NCBI GenBank assembly: GCA_023369685.1
Contig: SACZ01000013.1
Span: 1-50,736 of the forward strand
Origin: Prolixibacteraceae bacterium JC049
GTDB lineage: Bacteria; Bacteroidota; Bacteroidia; Bacteroidales; Prolixibacteraceae
Length of the DNA stretch: 50,736 nucleotides
Reading direction: 5' to 3'
Below, one piece after another: positions 42,709 through 50,736 of this stretch. Position numbers and translations under genes: made by a program. Below the pieces are notes generated by a model, which did not search any database, was not told the DNA's origin, and saw only the letters and a list, made by a program, of their open reading frames with translations. How positions within the stretch are numbered: position 1 is the first letter of the stretch; every line of letters begins with the position of its first letter.

Positions 42709-44103
42709 ATGGTTATTGAAATAGATATAGATATGATTGATGAGTTGTTCCAGAAGCAAAAGGCTTTTTTTCAGAATGGGGCAACGCTTCAGGTGTCGGA
42801 AAGAATTGGAGCTCTTCAGTCGCTTAGGAGTGTGATTATAGCACACGAACAAGCGATTTATTCGGCATTGAAAGCTGACTTGGGAAAACCCCAAACGGAA
42901 GCTTTTTTAAGTGAATTTGTGGGAATGGTTCATGAGTTAGACACGGCCATTGCAAAAGTAAAACGTTGGTCGACCAAAAAAAGAAAAGCAGCACCATTTA
43001 TTACTTTTCCTTCAAAAGCATTTGTTGTTCCCGAGCCTTTGGGCCAAGTGCTGATTATCTCACCATGGAATTATCCATTCGATTTGGCCATTTCGCCATT
43101 GGTAGGAGCCATTACTGCTGGAAATACAGTTGTGCTTAAGCCTTCAGAGCTAACACCCAATTGTTCTGCTTTATTGCAAAAAATGCTTCAGGAAGCTTTA
43201 CCCGAAGAGTTAGCAGTATGTGTTACCGGAGAGGCAGATATGGCACAACGATTACTCGATCAGCCATTCGATCATATCTTCTTTACGGGAAGTGAAAGAG
43301 TGGGAAAGATTGTTATGAGTAAAGCTGCTCAGCATCTAACACCAGTAACATTGGAGCTGGGAGGTAAGTGTCCGGTGGTTATCGACAAAAACTATCCGGT
43401 GGAAAAAGCAGCAAAATCTATTGCATGGGGCAAATGGTTTAATGCCGGACAAACTTGTGTAGCTCCGGATTACGTATTTGTACATTCATCGCAGAAAAAG
43501 GCTTTTGTTCAGGCTTTTAATGAGTTTGTAAAGCAATTCGGGCAAAATGCAGCAGAAGATCTCACTCATATAATCAATCAGGCTAACTTCAATCGACTTA
43601 AAAGCTATGTGGAAGATGGAAATATATTAAGCCCAATAACCATTAATGAAGATAACCGAACCATTGAGCCATTGTTGTTGCAACCCGATAATATGGATGT
43701 AGGAGTGATGCAAGAAGAGATTTTTGGTCCCATTCTACCATTGCTCGTTTATGACGATAAGGAAGAAATTACCCTGTTCATTCAGAAGAAGAGTAAGCCT
43801 TTGGTTTTCTATCTGTTTTCATCCAGTAGTAAAGAACAGAAATATTGGTTGAGCAACAGCTCGTCGGGTAATGTGTGTTTCAATGATACTCTTTTGAGTT
43901 ATGTGAACAAGAACTTACCGTTTGGAGGTGTTGGGGCCAGTGGAATGGGCGCTTATCATGGAAAAGCGTCATTCGATGTTTTTTCGCATTACAAAAGTGT
44001 TCACCACAAATTGAACCCTGATTTGCCACTAAGGTATCCTCCATACAAGTGGCAATACAAACTATTGCGGAAATGGCAATGGCTATTGAATAAAGGATTT
44101 TAA
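42709..44103 (+). CDS. aldehyde dehydrogenase (class 3-like)
   Basis: 464 aa from the ATG at 42709 (a TTG at 42691 adds 6 residues). It oxidises aldehydes to acids with NAD(P). The signatures are ISPWNYPF with Asn121, the cofactor loop FFTGSERVGKIVM, the general base in LELGGK (Glu216) and the catalytic Cys250 in FNAGQTCVAPDY. The C-terminal QEEIFGPILPLLVYDD and LPFGGVGASGMGAYHGKASF are also standard. The C-terminal hydrophobic-basic tail (YPPYKWQYKLLRKWQWLLNK) resembles the fatty-aldehyde/AlkH group, suggesting a hydrophobic or membrane-near substrate. It is probably TetR-controlled. It precedes the aminotransferase operon by 157 bp, of which 123 bp are the duplicated leader. Confidence 0.93.
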   Translation: MVIEIDIDMIDELFQKQKAFFQNGATLQVSERIGALQSLRSVIIAHEQAIYSALKADLGKPQTEAFLSEFVGMVHELDTAIAKVKRWSTKKRKAAPFITFPSKAFVVPEPLGQVLIISPWNYPFDLAISPLVGAITAGNTVVLKPSELTPNCSALLQKMLQEALPEELAVCVTGEADMAQRLLDQPFDHIFFTGSERVGKIVMSKAAQHLTPVTLELGGKCPVVIDKNYPVEKAAKSIAWGKWFNAGQTCVAPDYVFVHSSQKKAFVQAFNEFVKQFGQNAAEDLTHIINQANFNRLKSYVEDGNILSPITINEDNRTIEPLLLQPDNMDVGVMQEEIFGPILPLLVYDDKEEITLFIQKKSKPLVFYLFSSSSKEQKYWLSNSSSGNVCFNDTLLSYVNKNLPFGGVGASGMGAYHGKASFDVFSHYKSVHHKLNPDLPLRYPPYKWQYKLLRKWQWLLNKGF

Positions 44104-44138
44104 CCCAATTAATTACTGACTAAAACAAAAACAAATAC

Positions 44139-44266
44139 TATGAAACGAACATGAACTTTCAGCATTCTAAATTTCACAAACGAGAATGATTAAAGTTTAT
44201 GTGAGTTCCTGAATGTATTCAATTTTTTTGAACATTCAGAAATCAAAAAAATTTAAACAGATGAAA
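44139..44266 (+). promoter_or_regulatory. duplicated 128-bp leader, copy B (before aminotransferase)
   Basis: The block differs from 3374-3501 (reverse strand) at 4 positions only. Two changes lie in the middle (CGCAAACAAG against CACAAACGAG), one in the hairpin loop and one in the A/T run before the start codon. The hairpin stem is untouched. Similarity ends at ATGAAA of the gene. Small frames within it, such as a 12-codon one starting at 44151, change residues at each difference, so they are probably not selected as peptides. Confidence 0.8.
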
Positions 44267-45721
44267 CCGAATTTTGCAATTACCAATTACCACAATGTAA
44301 ATGAGATATATGATAAACTCGACACGCTGGTAAATCAACCTATTTGTCCGGTTAAACGCGACGAGATGGAGAAATACCTGGGCTATTTCGAAGAGAAGTG
44401 TGGACAATCGAAAGAGATTATCGAAGAAGCGAAAGAGTATATCCCGGGAGGAGTTCAGCACAATTTGGCTTTTAATTATCCATTTCCATTGGTGTTTACT
44501 AAGGCCGAAGGAGCTTATTTGTACGATAAAGATGGAAATAAATACATCGATTTTTTGCAGGCTGGTGGCCCAACGGTATTGGGAAGTAACAACCAAGTAG
44601 TAAAAGATAAAGTGACTGAGCTAATTAACGAGTGTGGACCTTCTACCGGTTTGTTTCATGAGTATGAGCTAAGGATTGCTGAATTCGTATGTAAACACAT
44701 GCCGGCAGTTGATATGTTCCGTATGTTGGGAAGTGGAACCGAAGCGGTGATGGCCTCTATACGTGTTGCTCGTTTGGCCACAGGAAAAAAGAAGGTGATT
44801 AAAATTGGTGGAGCTTACCATGGCTGGAGCGATCAGATGGTGTATGGTATGCGTATTCCGGGTACCGGAAGGTTCGAAGCGCATGGAATTCCTCGTAGCT
44901 GCTCCAAACATACTCAGGAGGTAAAACCCAATAATATTAAGGCATTGGAAAGTCAGCTACGATGGAATAAGTTACGTGGAGGAACAGCAGCAGTAATTTT
45001 AGAACCTGTTGGGCCTGAAAGTGGAACTCGTCCGGTGGCTTTTGATTATAATGCCCAAGTGAGAGAACTGTGTACTAAATACGGAGCACTCCTTATTTTC
45101 GATGAAGTGGTAACAGCTTTTCGCATAGGATTATCAGGGGCGCAAGGATATTACAATGTAATGCCCGATTTGACTGTGTTTGGAAAAGTGGTAGCAGGCG
45201 GATATCCATCGGCAGGCGGACTGGGTGGAAAGAAAAAGTATATGGCCTATTTGGCTGCAGGATTGCAGGGAGCTAAAAAGCGAGCCATGGTAGGTGGAAC
45301 AATGGCAGCCAATCCGCTAAGTTCTGCTGCAGGATACTACACTTTACTAGAGATGGAAAAAACAGATGCTTGCTATAAAGCGGGGTTAGCTGGCGATAGA
45401 CTAACCAAAGGTTTGCAAGAGCTGATTAAAAAATACAACCTGCCATTTGTGGCTTACAATCAGGGGTCGATTTGTCATTTGGAGACATCGGCTACCATGT
45501 TTGTTGAGGTAAACTTGAAGAAACCATGGACATTGCCTCGATCGCTAAAAGAGATAAAAAGTCGCAAACATATGATGGAAGAGATGGGCGCAGCATATAT
45601 GGCCGAAGGAATTGTAACCTTAGCGGGCAGTAGAATGTATACTAGTTATTCCGATACCGATGAGGTGATAGATGAGGCGTTGGCTGGTTTCGAGAGAGTA
45701 TTTCAGAAAATTGCAAACTAA
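44261..45721 (+). CDS. class III aminotransferase, glutamate-1-semialdehyde aminomutase-like
   Basis: A 486-aa PLP enzyme. Landmarks are GSGTEAVMASIRVARLATGK (158-177, cofactor phosphate), GGAYHGWSD, ILEPVG, the Asp that holds the pyridine nitrogen in LLIFDEVVTAFR (Asp281), and the Schiff-base lysine in TVFGKVVAGGYPSAGG (Lys309), then GGTMAANPLSSAAG. The pattern is closest to GSA aminomutase, yet the N-terminal 60 residues are longer than usual and the gene sits with a sugar-type kinase and aldolase rather than haem genes. It therefore likely transaminates or isomerises an amino-aldehyde or keto compound in catabolism. An in-frame ATG at 44213 lies within the duplicated leader and is rejected. 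Its stop overlaps the kinase start by 1 base. Confidence 0.9.
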   Translation: MKPNFAITNYHNVNEIYDKLDTLVNQPICPVKRDEMEKYLGYFEEKCGQSKEIIEEAKEYIPGGVQHNLAFNYPFPLVFTKAEGAYLYDKDGNKYIDFLQAGGPTVLGSNNQVVKDKVTELINECGPSTGLFHEYELRIAEFVCKHMPAVDMFRMLGSGTEAVMASIRVARLATGKKKVIKIGGAYHGWSDQMVYGMRIPGTGRFEAHGIPRSCSKHTQEVKPNNIKALESQLRWNKLRGGTAAVILEPVGPESGTRPVAFDYNAQVRELCTKYGALLIFDEVVTAFRIGLSGAQGYYNVMPDLTVFGKVVAGGYPSAGGLGGKKKYMAYLAAGLQGAKKRAMVGGTMAANPLSSAAGYYTLLEMEKTDACYKAGLAGDRLTKGLQELIKKYNLPFVAYNQGSICHLETSATMFVEVNLKKPWTLPRSLKEIKSRKHMMEEMGAAYMAEGIVTLAGSRMYTSYSDTDEVIDEALAGFERVFQKIAN

Positions 45722-47256
45722 TGGCAAAATATGTTATCGCACATGATGTGGGTACCAGCAGTGTGAAAACGGCGCTGGTGAATGAAGCCATGCAGGTGTT
45801 AACACATCATACAACGGGCTATTCGTTTCTTTACCCTCAGCCTGGTTGGGTAGAGCAAAATCCAGAGGATTATTGGAATGCTGCAGTTACTAATACACGA
45901 AAGGTAATTGCTCAAAGTGGCATAAGCCGAAACGATATTCTGGGTATCGTCTTTTCTACTCAGGCAATGGGCATTATTCCGATTGATAAAAACGGGAGTG
46001 TGTTACATACCAATATTACATGGGTGGATGGGCGTGCCGAAGATCAAGCGCAATGGCTGATGAATAAGATTGGAGGCCGGCGCATATTTAAAGCCTTAGT
46101 GGGGATTGAGATCACCGGGAAAGATGTAGTGGCAAAGCTGAGGTGGCTTAAAGAGAAGCGATCAGAAGTTTATGATAACGCTCGCTATATGCTGGATGTG
46201 AATGGCTATTTGAAATACAAAGCTACAGGAAAAGCTACATTCGAGTGGTCGGGTGCATGTTCTTATGGTTTTAACTTAAAACGAAAAGATTGGGAGCACA
46301 TGCTTTTTAAAGCCGCAGGAATTGATGTGAATAAGTTTGCTCCGTTGGTGCGTTCAACCGATAGGGTGGGAACATTAACACCAGAGGCAGCCAAAGAGAT
46401 GGATTTACCCCAGCATATTGCAGTTTATGGCGGTTGCGATGATACGCAAAGTGCAGCAATGGGATCGGGTGCTAGTGAAGAAGGAGAGGCGCATATTTAT
46501 CTGGGAACATCTGCGTGGGCAGCGGTGTCAACTGCGAGAAATTTGAAGCATAAGAACGGGGCGGTTTGTTTGCAGTCGGCCAATCCAACTTCCAACCTGG
46601 TGGTAGGAATTACCGAGTCGGCAGGTGCCAATTTCGAGTGGATGATAGAGCATTTCTATAAAGAGGAGAAAAAAGGAGCAACAGAAGGAGAGATTTATGA
46701 GTTAATCAATCGCGAAACCGATTCTATTCCTTATGGCTCCGATCATCTTATTTTTACACCATGGTTGCTGGGTGAGCGCTGTCCGGTAAGTTCAACCACG
46801 ACACGGGGAACCATTTTCAATATTGGATTGGAACATAGCAGAGCACATATGATAAATGCGCTGCTCGAAGGAATTGGCTTTAATCTGAAGTGGATATTTC
46901 AGAATCTGGAGCGAGATTTTAAATTTAAAGTGGAAAAGATTCGAGCCATTGGTGGAGGATCGGTGAACCATAAGTGGATGCAGGGGATTGCCAATATTAC
47001 CGGGAAGAAAGTAGAAACGATAGAGCAACCAAAAATGGCGGGGGCCATAGGTGTGTCGTCTTGTGTTTGGGTAGGCAGCGGGCACCTGAAAAGTTTTAGT
47101 GAGTTAAGCCAAATGATAAAAGTGGCTAAAGTATATCATCCGCAACCCGAGCACGAACAGCTTCTGAACGATTTGTTTGTCTCTTATCAGGAATTATATT
47201 CCGAATTAAAGCGAGTATACGATCGAATAAACCGAAAACGATTTCAGAAATCATGA
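45721..47256 (+). CDS. FGGY-family carbohydrate kinase (xylulokinase-like)
   Basis: A 511-aa kinase that phosphorylates a sugar or polyol with ATP. The N-terminal phosphate loop is AHDVGTSSVKTALV, the substrate region is ITWVDGRAEDQAQWL and LDVNGYLKYKATG, and the adenosine part is GGCDDTQSAAMGSGASE and YLGTSAWAAVS. The C-terminal FGGY-type motif region is IRAIGGGSVNHKWMQGIANI. Substrate cannot be fixed within the family. It starts in the last base of the aminotransferase stop and overlaps the aldolase by 4 bases, so the three proteins are translated together and very likely act in sequence. Confidence 0.92.
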   Translation: MAKYVIAHDVGTSSVKTALVNEAMQVLTHHTTGYSFLYPQPGWVEQNPEDYWNAAVTNTRKVIAQSGISRNDILGIVFSTQAMGIIPIDKNGSVLHTNITWVDGRAEDQAQWLMNKIGGRRIFKALVGIEITGKDVVAKLRWLKEKRSEVYDNARYMLDVNGYLKYKATGKATFEWSGACSYGFNLKRKDWEHMLFKAAGIDVNKFAPLVRSTDRVGTLTPEAAKEMDLPQHIAVYGGCDDTQSAAMGSGASEEGEAHIYLGTSAWAAVSTARNLKHKNGAVCLQSANPTSNLVVGITESAGANFEWMIEHFYKEEKKGATEGEIYELINRETDSIPYGSDHLIFTPWLLGERCPVSSTTTRGTIFNIGLEHSRAHMINALLEGIGFNLKWIFQNLERDFKFKVEKIRAIGGGSVNHKWMQGIANITGKKVETIEQPKMAGAIGVSSCVWVGSGHLKSFSELSQMIKVAKVYHPQPEHEQLLNDLFVSYQELYSELKRVYDRINRKRFQKS

Positions 47257-47915
47257 ATAACATTGACCAACTAAAACAACAGGTAATTGATGCCGGTCTA
47301 AAACTGGTAGAAGAAGGATTAGTGGCACGCACATGGGGAAATGTGAGTTTACGTGTGGATAACGAACATATGCTTATCACGCCAAGCGGAAGGAAGTACG
47401 AAGATTTACAGCCAGACGATATAGTATTGGTGAATATCAATACCCACAAATACGAGGGAACTATTAAGCCATCGTCGGAATATAAACTGCACACCGAAAT
47501 TTATCGAACTCGAAAGAAAGTAAATGCGGTGATTCATACCCATCAGATGAATGCATCGACACTGGCTGCAGCGCATCGCGAGTTGCCACCTATCCTCGAT
47601 GATATGGCTCAAATTATCGGACCAAGTGTTCGTGTGGCACCTTATGCGCTGCCATCGACAAAAAAGATAGTTCGTGAAACGGTAAAAGCACTAAAAGGAA
47701 GAATGGCAGCTATGATGGCCAATCACGGTGCAGTATGCGTGGGGCGCGATATGGAAGAGGCGTTTGTGGTTTGTCAGGTGCTGGAAAAAGCATGCAAGGC
47801 ATTTATTGAGGCTGAATTTTTAGGTGGTGCCAAAGGCATAAATAAATTCGAAGCGTGGGCTATGCATCAGGTTTACTTGCGTAAATACTCTGCCCAAACC
47901 ACAAAAAATAAATAA
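47253..47915 (+). CDS. class II aldolase (fuculose-phosphate aldolase-like)
   Basis: A 220-aa zinc aldolase of the FucA/RhaD/AraD group. The phosphate/carbonyl loop residues are in TWGNVSLR (28-34) and TPSG. The catalytic Glu76 is in KPSSEYKLH. The zinc ligands are His95 and His97 in AVIHTHQ and His158 in MANHGAV. Such enzymes split a 1-phosphorylated ketose or a similar compound into DHAP (or an analogue) and an aldehyde. Some relatives instead epimerise, and without the substrate one cannot tell. A second-domain oxidoreductase is absent. It closes the tightly coupled operon. Confidence 0.92.
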   Translation: MNNIDQLKQQVIDAGLKLVEEGLVARTWGNVSLRVDNEHMLITPSGRKYEDLQPDDIVLVNINTHKYEGTIKPSSEYKLHTEIYRTRKKVNAVIHTHQMNASTLAAAHRELPPILDDMAQIIGPSVRVAPYALPSTKKIVRETVKALKGRMAAMMANHGAVCVGRDMEEAFVVCQVLEKACKAFIEAEFLGGAKGINKFEAWAMHQVYLRKYSAQTTKNK

Positions 47916-47959
47916 CTGCACCAACCATTAATTGGGTTGAACTTAAAATAATAACGTAG

Positions 47960-48124
47960 GAGGCTGGCCAAAAAGCTTATTTATAATTTATTGAACTAAC
48001 AGATTATAAGTCACCACTTGGTTTATCACCCCTAAATCCCCTAAAGGGGACTTAGGGGTAAAAACGAAAGCAGGTTATAAACTGAAAGTTCGATTTTAAA
48101 TGAATTTACTTTTTGGACAGCCTC
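47960..48124. mobile_element. MITE-like element, copy 2 (165 bp, inverted)
   Basis: Its reverse complement follows copy 1 (41751-41940) base for base apart from a 25-base internal deletion and about five single changes. The right end CTTTTTGGACAGCCTC is perfect. The left end reads GAGGCTGGCCAAAAAG, with one mismatch in the inverted repeat. It lies 44 bp after the aldolase gene and is probably also its terminator, through the AAATCCCC/GGGGACTT hairpin. Confidence 0.8.
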
Positions 48125-48255
48125 TTTGTATTTTTTACAACTCAGGATAAAGCTGCTTACTGTTAATCTATATTGAGTGTCTGATTTTATGCCTTTACTT
48201 AATGAATTTAATTGAGTAAATTAATAAGAGCAAATACCTCTGCTAAAAATTAGAC

Positions 48256-49002
48256 ATGAACTCAATAAAAAGACACAGTATGGATACACATAAAACCGTA
48301 GAAATTTTAGAAGCACTTGCTTCAGGTTGTTCGCCTTCAACAGGCGAAATGATTGCTAACGAAAGTGTTTTGAATGAACGCAGTGTAATTCGAGCTTTGC
48401 AAATTGCAATTGACAATATTAGGGCAAATCAATTACGAGAAGTCTCGGGTGTTGAGATCGATGAAGCGGTTATAAAACGAACCATAGAGCTATTTAAGCG
48501 AACAAAGCAATCGCTAACTCCTAATAAGTTGGTTGACTTTTTCCTTGGGATTAAAACAATTAAGAATGGAATGCTTATTTCAAATCAACTTTATGGAATG
48601 TATCGTAGTGTCTATCAAAAGGGGCAGCTATTAGATTTTTTTACTCAGTATCTTTTGGATAATAATCTAACTAAAAGCAAAAATAATGCTTACAGAAGAA
48701 TCGATTTCTTTGAAAAGGAGACATTTAATAAACTTTCAGGCGAGGCTATCAATCAGCTTAAGCAGAATATAGAAAAACTAGGAGTATTAAAAACGGATGA
48801 CTTGTCTGAGTATGTACGAAATGCTAGAATTAATCATCCCAGAGCATATGAAGCATGGAGTCAATCAGAGAAAAGTATTTTGAGCAAGGTTTTAAAGTAC
48901 ACGAATGACTTAGAATTGTTGTCAGAATGTTTTCAAAGAGGAAAAGGATCAATTAGATCTTATGGGCAAAAACTAATTTATGAAGCTCAAAAGTTCACTT
49001 AG
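48256..49002 (+). CDS. hypothetical protein with helicase-associated-type N- and C-termini
   Basis: 248 aa (or 240 from the second ATG). The N-terminus EILEALASGCSPSTGEMIAN then ESVLNERSVIRALQIAI matches a small module, ILxALAxGxxPxTGExxxxxS, seen at the ends of some helicases and of short uncharacterised proteins. The C-terminus AYEAWSQSEKSILSKVLKYT with CFQRGKGSIRSYGQKL resembles a Myb-like helix-turn-helix that commonly accompanies it. The middle (about 75-180) is helical, Lys/Asn-rich and unassigned. It is probably a nucleic-acid-binding protein, and no enzyme motif is visible. It is flanked by the MITE and a recombinase gene, so it may be accessory DNA. Confidence 0.65.
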   Translation: MNSIKRHSMDTHKTVEILEALASGCSPSTGEMIANESVLNERSVIRALQIAIDNIRANQLREVSGVEIDEAVIKRTIELFKRTKQSLTPNKLVDFFLGIKTIKNGMLISNQLYGMYRSVYQKGQLLDFFTQYLLDNNLTKSKNNAYRRIDFFEKETFNKLSGEAINQLKQNIEKLGVLKTDDLSEYVRNARINHPRAYEAWSQSEKSILSKVLKYTNDLELLSECFQRGKGSIRSYGQKLIYEAQKFT

Positions 49003-49345
49003 GTATTATCTTATGCAACCGAGCATGAGGGGGTGAAGTGACATCCTTTTTTGCATTCGCGAAAAAGATATAGCGAAACACCCGACCCGAAGGGACATGC
49101 CAAAAACAAATAAAAACAAATTGATCTTATGATTGGTTCAATTTTAAATAGTTTAAAGTGAGTTTAAATAAGGCTGTGCGGTAGTGATTACAAGGGATTT
49201 AGAAAGTTTTATAATTATGAAATATATTACGTTGAATGAAAATATTTTATCGAATGAGTTTAATTAGTAAATTGAACATCGATTTAAGTTTGTGAGCCTT
49301 CCCACTGTGACTCACCAGGCGAAGCCGTATTAATTCCCCAATAAT
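49003..49345. other. 343-bp gap before the recombinase gene
   Basis: AT-rich and non-coding. It contains a GTGAG...CTCAC hairpin near 49291-49314 and a GGGTGAAGTGACATCC stretch near 49030. No promoter box was convincing. It could include one end of a mobile unit carrying the recombinase. Confidence 0.4.
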
Positions 49346-50458
49346 ATGCCACGAAAAGTAAAAATAGAATTGAAGAAGCAACTGATAAATAATCGGTTGC
49401 ATGTTCTGTTTATCTTTCCTTTTGATCCGGCCGTTCGTGATCGGATGCTGAAAATCAATACCATTTCTTATAACGATGAGCTGAAATGTTGGATTCAATC
49501 TGCCAAACATTTTAAGTTAGATTGGATAATTGAGTATTTTTATGATATTGCCTATTTCGATTATCCAAAACTGAAGGAGAAGTCTGAATTGAGCTCAGAA
49601 ACAGCGCATTTGCTTGTGCATGTGCCTAATGATTATGTGAGGAAATTGAAGCAAGTGCGTTATAGTGAGAATACGATAAGAGCGTATTGCCATTATTTTA
49701 AGCTTTTTATGATGTCTTTTAAGGGGCGTGATTTAGAGGAGCTTGAAGCACATGAGATAAACGATTACATTTATGAGTTGATTGTTCGGAAAGGTATCTC
49801 GGTTAGTCAGCAAAATCAGCGAATTAATGCTATAAAGTTTTATTATGAAAAGGTGTTGGGGCGTGAAAGGGTACGTTATCATATCGATCGTCCGAAAACA
49901 GAAAAAAAGCTTCCGGATGTGCTTAGCAAAGAAGATGTGATTGCAATTTTGAAGGCAACCAGAAATTTTAAGCATCGTTGCATTTTATCGTTAATATATT
50001 CAGCCGGTTTGCGCCGAGGCGAATTGATTAATTTGAAAGTAAATGATATTGATTCGAAGAGAGGGCTGATTAAAATTACAGGAGCCAAGGGCAAAAAGGA
50101 TAGATATTCTATTGTATCTGCTAAGTTAATTGAGCAGTTGAGGTTGTATTATAAAGAATATAAACCTCAACTATGGTTGTTCGAGGGACCTAAAGGTGCT
50201 CAGTATTCGCCAACCAGTTTGTATAAGATCTTAAAGCGATCGACTCAATTGGCAGGAATTAAAAAGAGGGTACACTTGCATATGCTTCGGCATTCGTTTG
50301 CTACCCACTTATTGGATCAGGGTACAAACTTAAGATTGATTCAAGATTTGTTGGGACATGAGAGTATAAAAACGACTGAGATTTACACGCATGTTAGCAA
50401 CTCTGATTTTACTAAAATTCGCAATCCACTGGATGATTTCTTCGGACCGGAGGAGTAA
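49346..50458 (+). CDS. tyrosine recombinase (Xer-like integrase)
   Basis: A 370-aa site-specific recombinase. Residues 1-80 form an extra N-terminal domain (IFPFDPAVRDRMLKINTISY) seen in Bacteroidota integrases. The SAM-like core-binding domain covers about 97-175 (KLKQVRYSENTIRAYCHYFK). The catalytic domain has Arg223 in SAGLRRGEL, the beta-hairpin Lys in KGKKDRY, His312 and Arg315 in HMLRHSFATHLL, His338 in LLGHES and the nucleophile Tyr347 in IYTHV. The set is complete, so it is probably active. The C-terminal IRNPLDDF resembles the end of integron integrases, but the insertion typical of IntI between the Lys and His motifs is absent. Partners, if any, lie beyond the window. Confidence 0.93.
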   Translation: MPRKVKIELKKQLINNRLHVLFIFPFDPAVRDRMLKINTISYNDELKCWIQSAKHFKLDWIIEYFYDIAYFDYPKLKEKSELSSETAHLLVHVPNDYVRKLKQVRYSENTIRAYCHYFKLFMMSFKGRDLEELEAHEINDYIYELIVRKGISVSQQNQRINAIKFYYEKVLGRERVRYHIDRPKTEKKLPDVLSKEDVIAILKATRNFKHRCILSLIYSAGLRRGELINLKVNDIDSKRGLIKITGAKGKKDRYSIVSAKLIEQLRLYYKEYKPQLWLFEGPKGAQYSPTSLYKILKRSTQLAGIKKRVHLHMLRHSFATHLLDQGTNLRLIQDLLGHESIKTTEIYTHVSNSDFTKIRNPLDDFFGPEE

Positions 50459-50736
50459 CTGTTATTTCGTATGAACAAAAAAATAATATTACAAATGAAC
50501 TGTTATTTCCTCCCTGGGAGTTATAACATCCATAAAAGGATGGCACTTTACAAATATAACAGCAACCTATGAGTGGTTGTTACAGATACGTTAGGTACCA
50601 CTTTCGTTAATTTTGTTTGTATTTTGGAGTTGGAACGGTAGTCTTTGTCAAGATAATTTCGGGGTTGTCAAGCCCAAATCGAGCGAGATTTTGGGGTTCA
50701 AAATCGAGACGGAAGACCGTGAAAAGCTCACTTTTC
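50459..50736. other. structured non-coding DNA after the recombinase
   Basis: Contains CTCCCTGGGAG (50510-50520), the hairpin CATCC-ATAAAA-GGATG (50527-50542), an imperfect AACAGCAACC/GGTTGTTA dyad around 50558-50582, GTTAGGT at 50590-50596, and two GGGGTT...AATCGAG units near 50661-50708. No start codon with an adequate frame is seen before the window ends. This could be a recombination site region. Confidence 0.45.

Noticed and set aside
44261-45721. Housekeeping haem-pathway GSA aminomutase (hemL)
   Set aside because: Key residues are similar, but a long N-terminal extension and strict coupling with kinase and aldolase genes argue against it. No symbol was assigned.
49346-50458. Integron integrase (IntI)
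   Set aside because: The interval between the beta-hairpin Lys and the HxxR motif is about 60 residues, too short to hold the additional IntI domain, so only Xer-like is supported.
1-50736. CRISPR arrays, rRNA genes, prophage structural genes
   Set aside because: No regularly spaced direct repeats, no rRNA core sequences and no capsid, portal or tail genes were seen in the window.

Overview
The window reads as chromosomal DNA of a low-GC Bacteroidota, probably a marine or anaerobic member of the Bacteroidales/Marinilabiliales. This is inferred from two SusC/SusD pairs each preceded by an ECF sigma and FecR-type anti-sigma gene, Bacteroidota -7 boxes (TAnnTTTG) before several genes, DUF5128-type 6-bladed propeller lipoproteins, and a phoH-purC pair. 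The genus cannot be fixed from sequence alone.

Layout. 1-833: edge of an IS3-like element, then about 700 bp of non-coding repeats. 834-8632 (minus): GNAT acetyltransferase, a 39-aa membrane peptide and a sigma/FecR/SusC/SusD outer-membrane uptake unit. 8794-17076: tRNA-Pro(GGG), trxB, three propeller-type exported proteins, a YdeI/OmdA-like protein, a TlpA-like thioredoxin, and phoH-purC. 17464-19605: three paralogous secreted proteins of unknown family with a 51-aa membrane peptide between them. 19782-27734: thioester alpha-2-macroglobulin lipoprotein and PBP1C. 27735-32644: a two-component system divergent from two paralogous exported proteins and a c-type cytochrome lipoprotein. 32645-33980: a repeat-bearing gap. 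33981-41742: a second sigma/FecR/SusC/SusD unit plus a PKD lipoprotein. 41751-48124: a TetR regulator, aldehyde dehydrogenase, class III aminotransferase, FGGY kinase and class II aldolase, bracketed by two inverted copies of a MITE-like element. 48256-50736: a protein with a helicase-associated-type HTH tail and a Xer-like tyrosine recombinase.

Most notable observations. (1) A 128-bp block with 4 mismatches and no gaps lies upstream of, and stops exactly at, the start codons of two unrelated genes, susD (minus) and the aminotransferase (plus), as inverted repeats 40.6 kb apart. (2) The aminotransferase-kinase-aldolase operon, which looks like an uncharacterised small-molecule catabolic route, sits with ALDH and TetR inside an inverted MITE pair. 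(3) The three-paralog secreted family ends in a shared EMGTxRGxM...QNLKKGxY signature, with one acidic member and two strongly basic ones. None of these has been tested against databases here.
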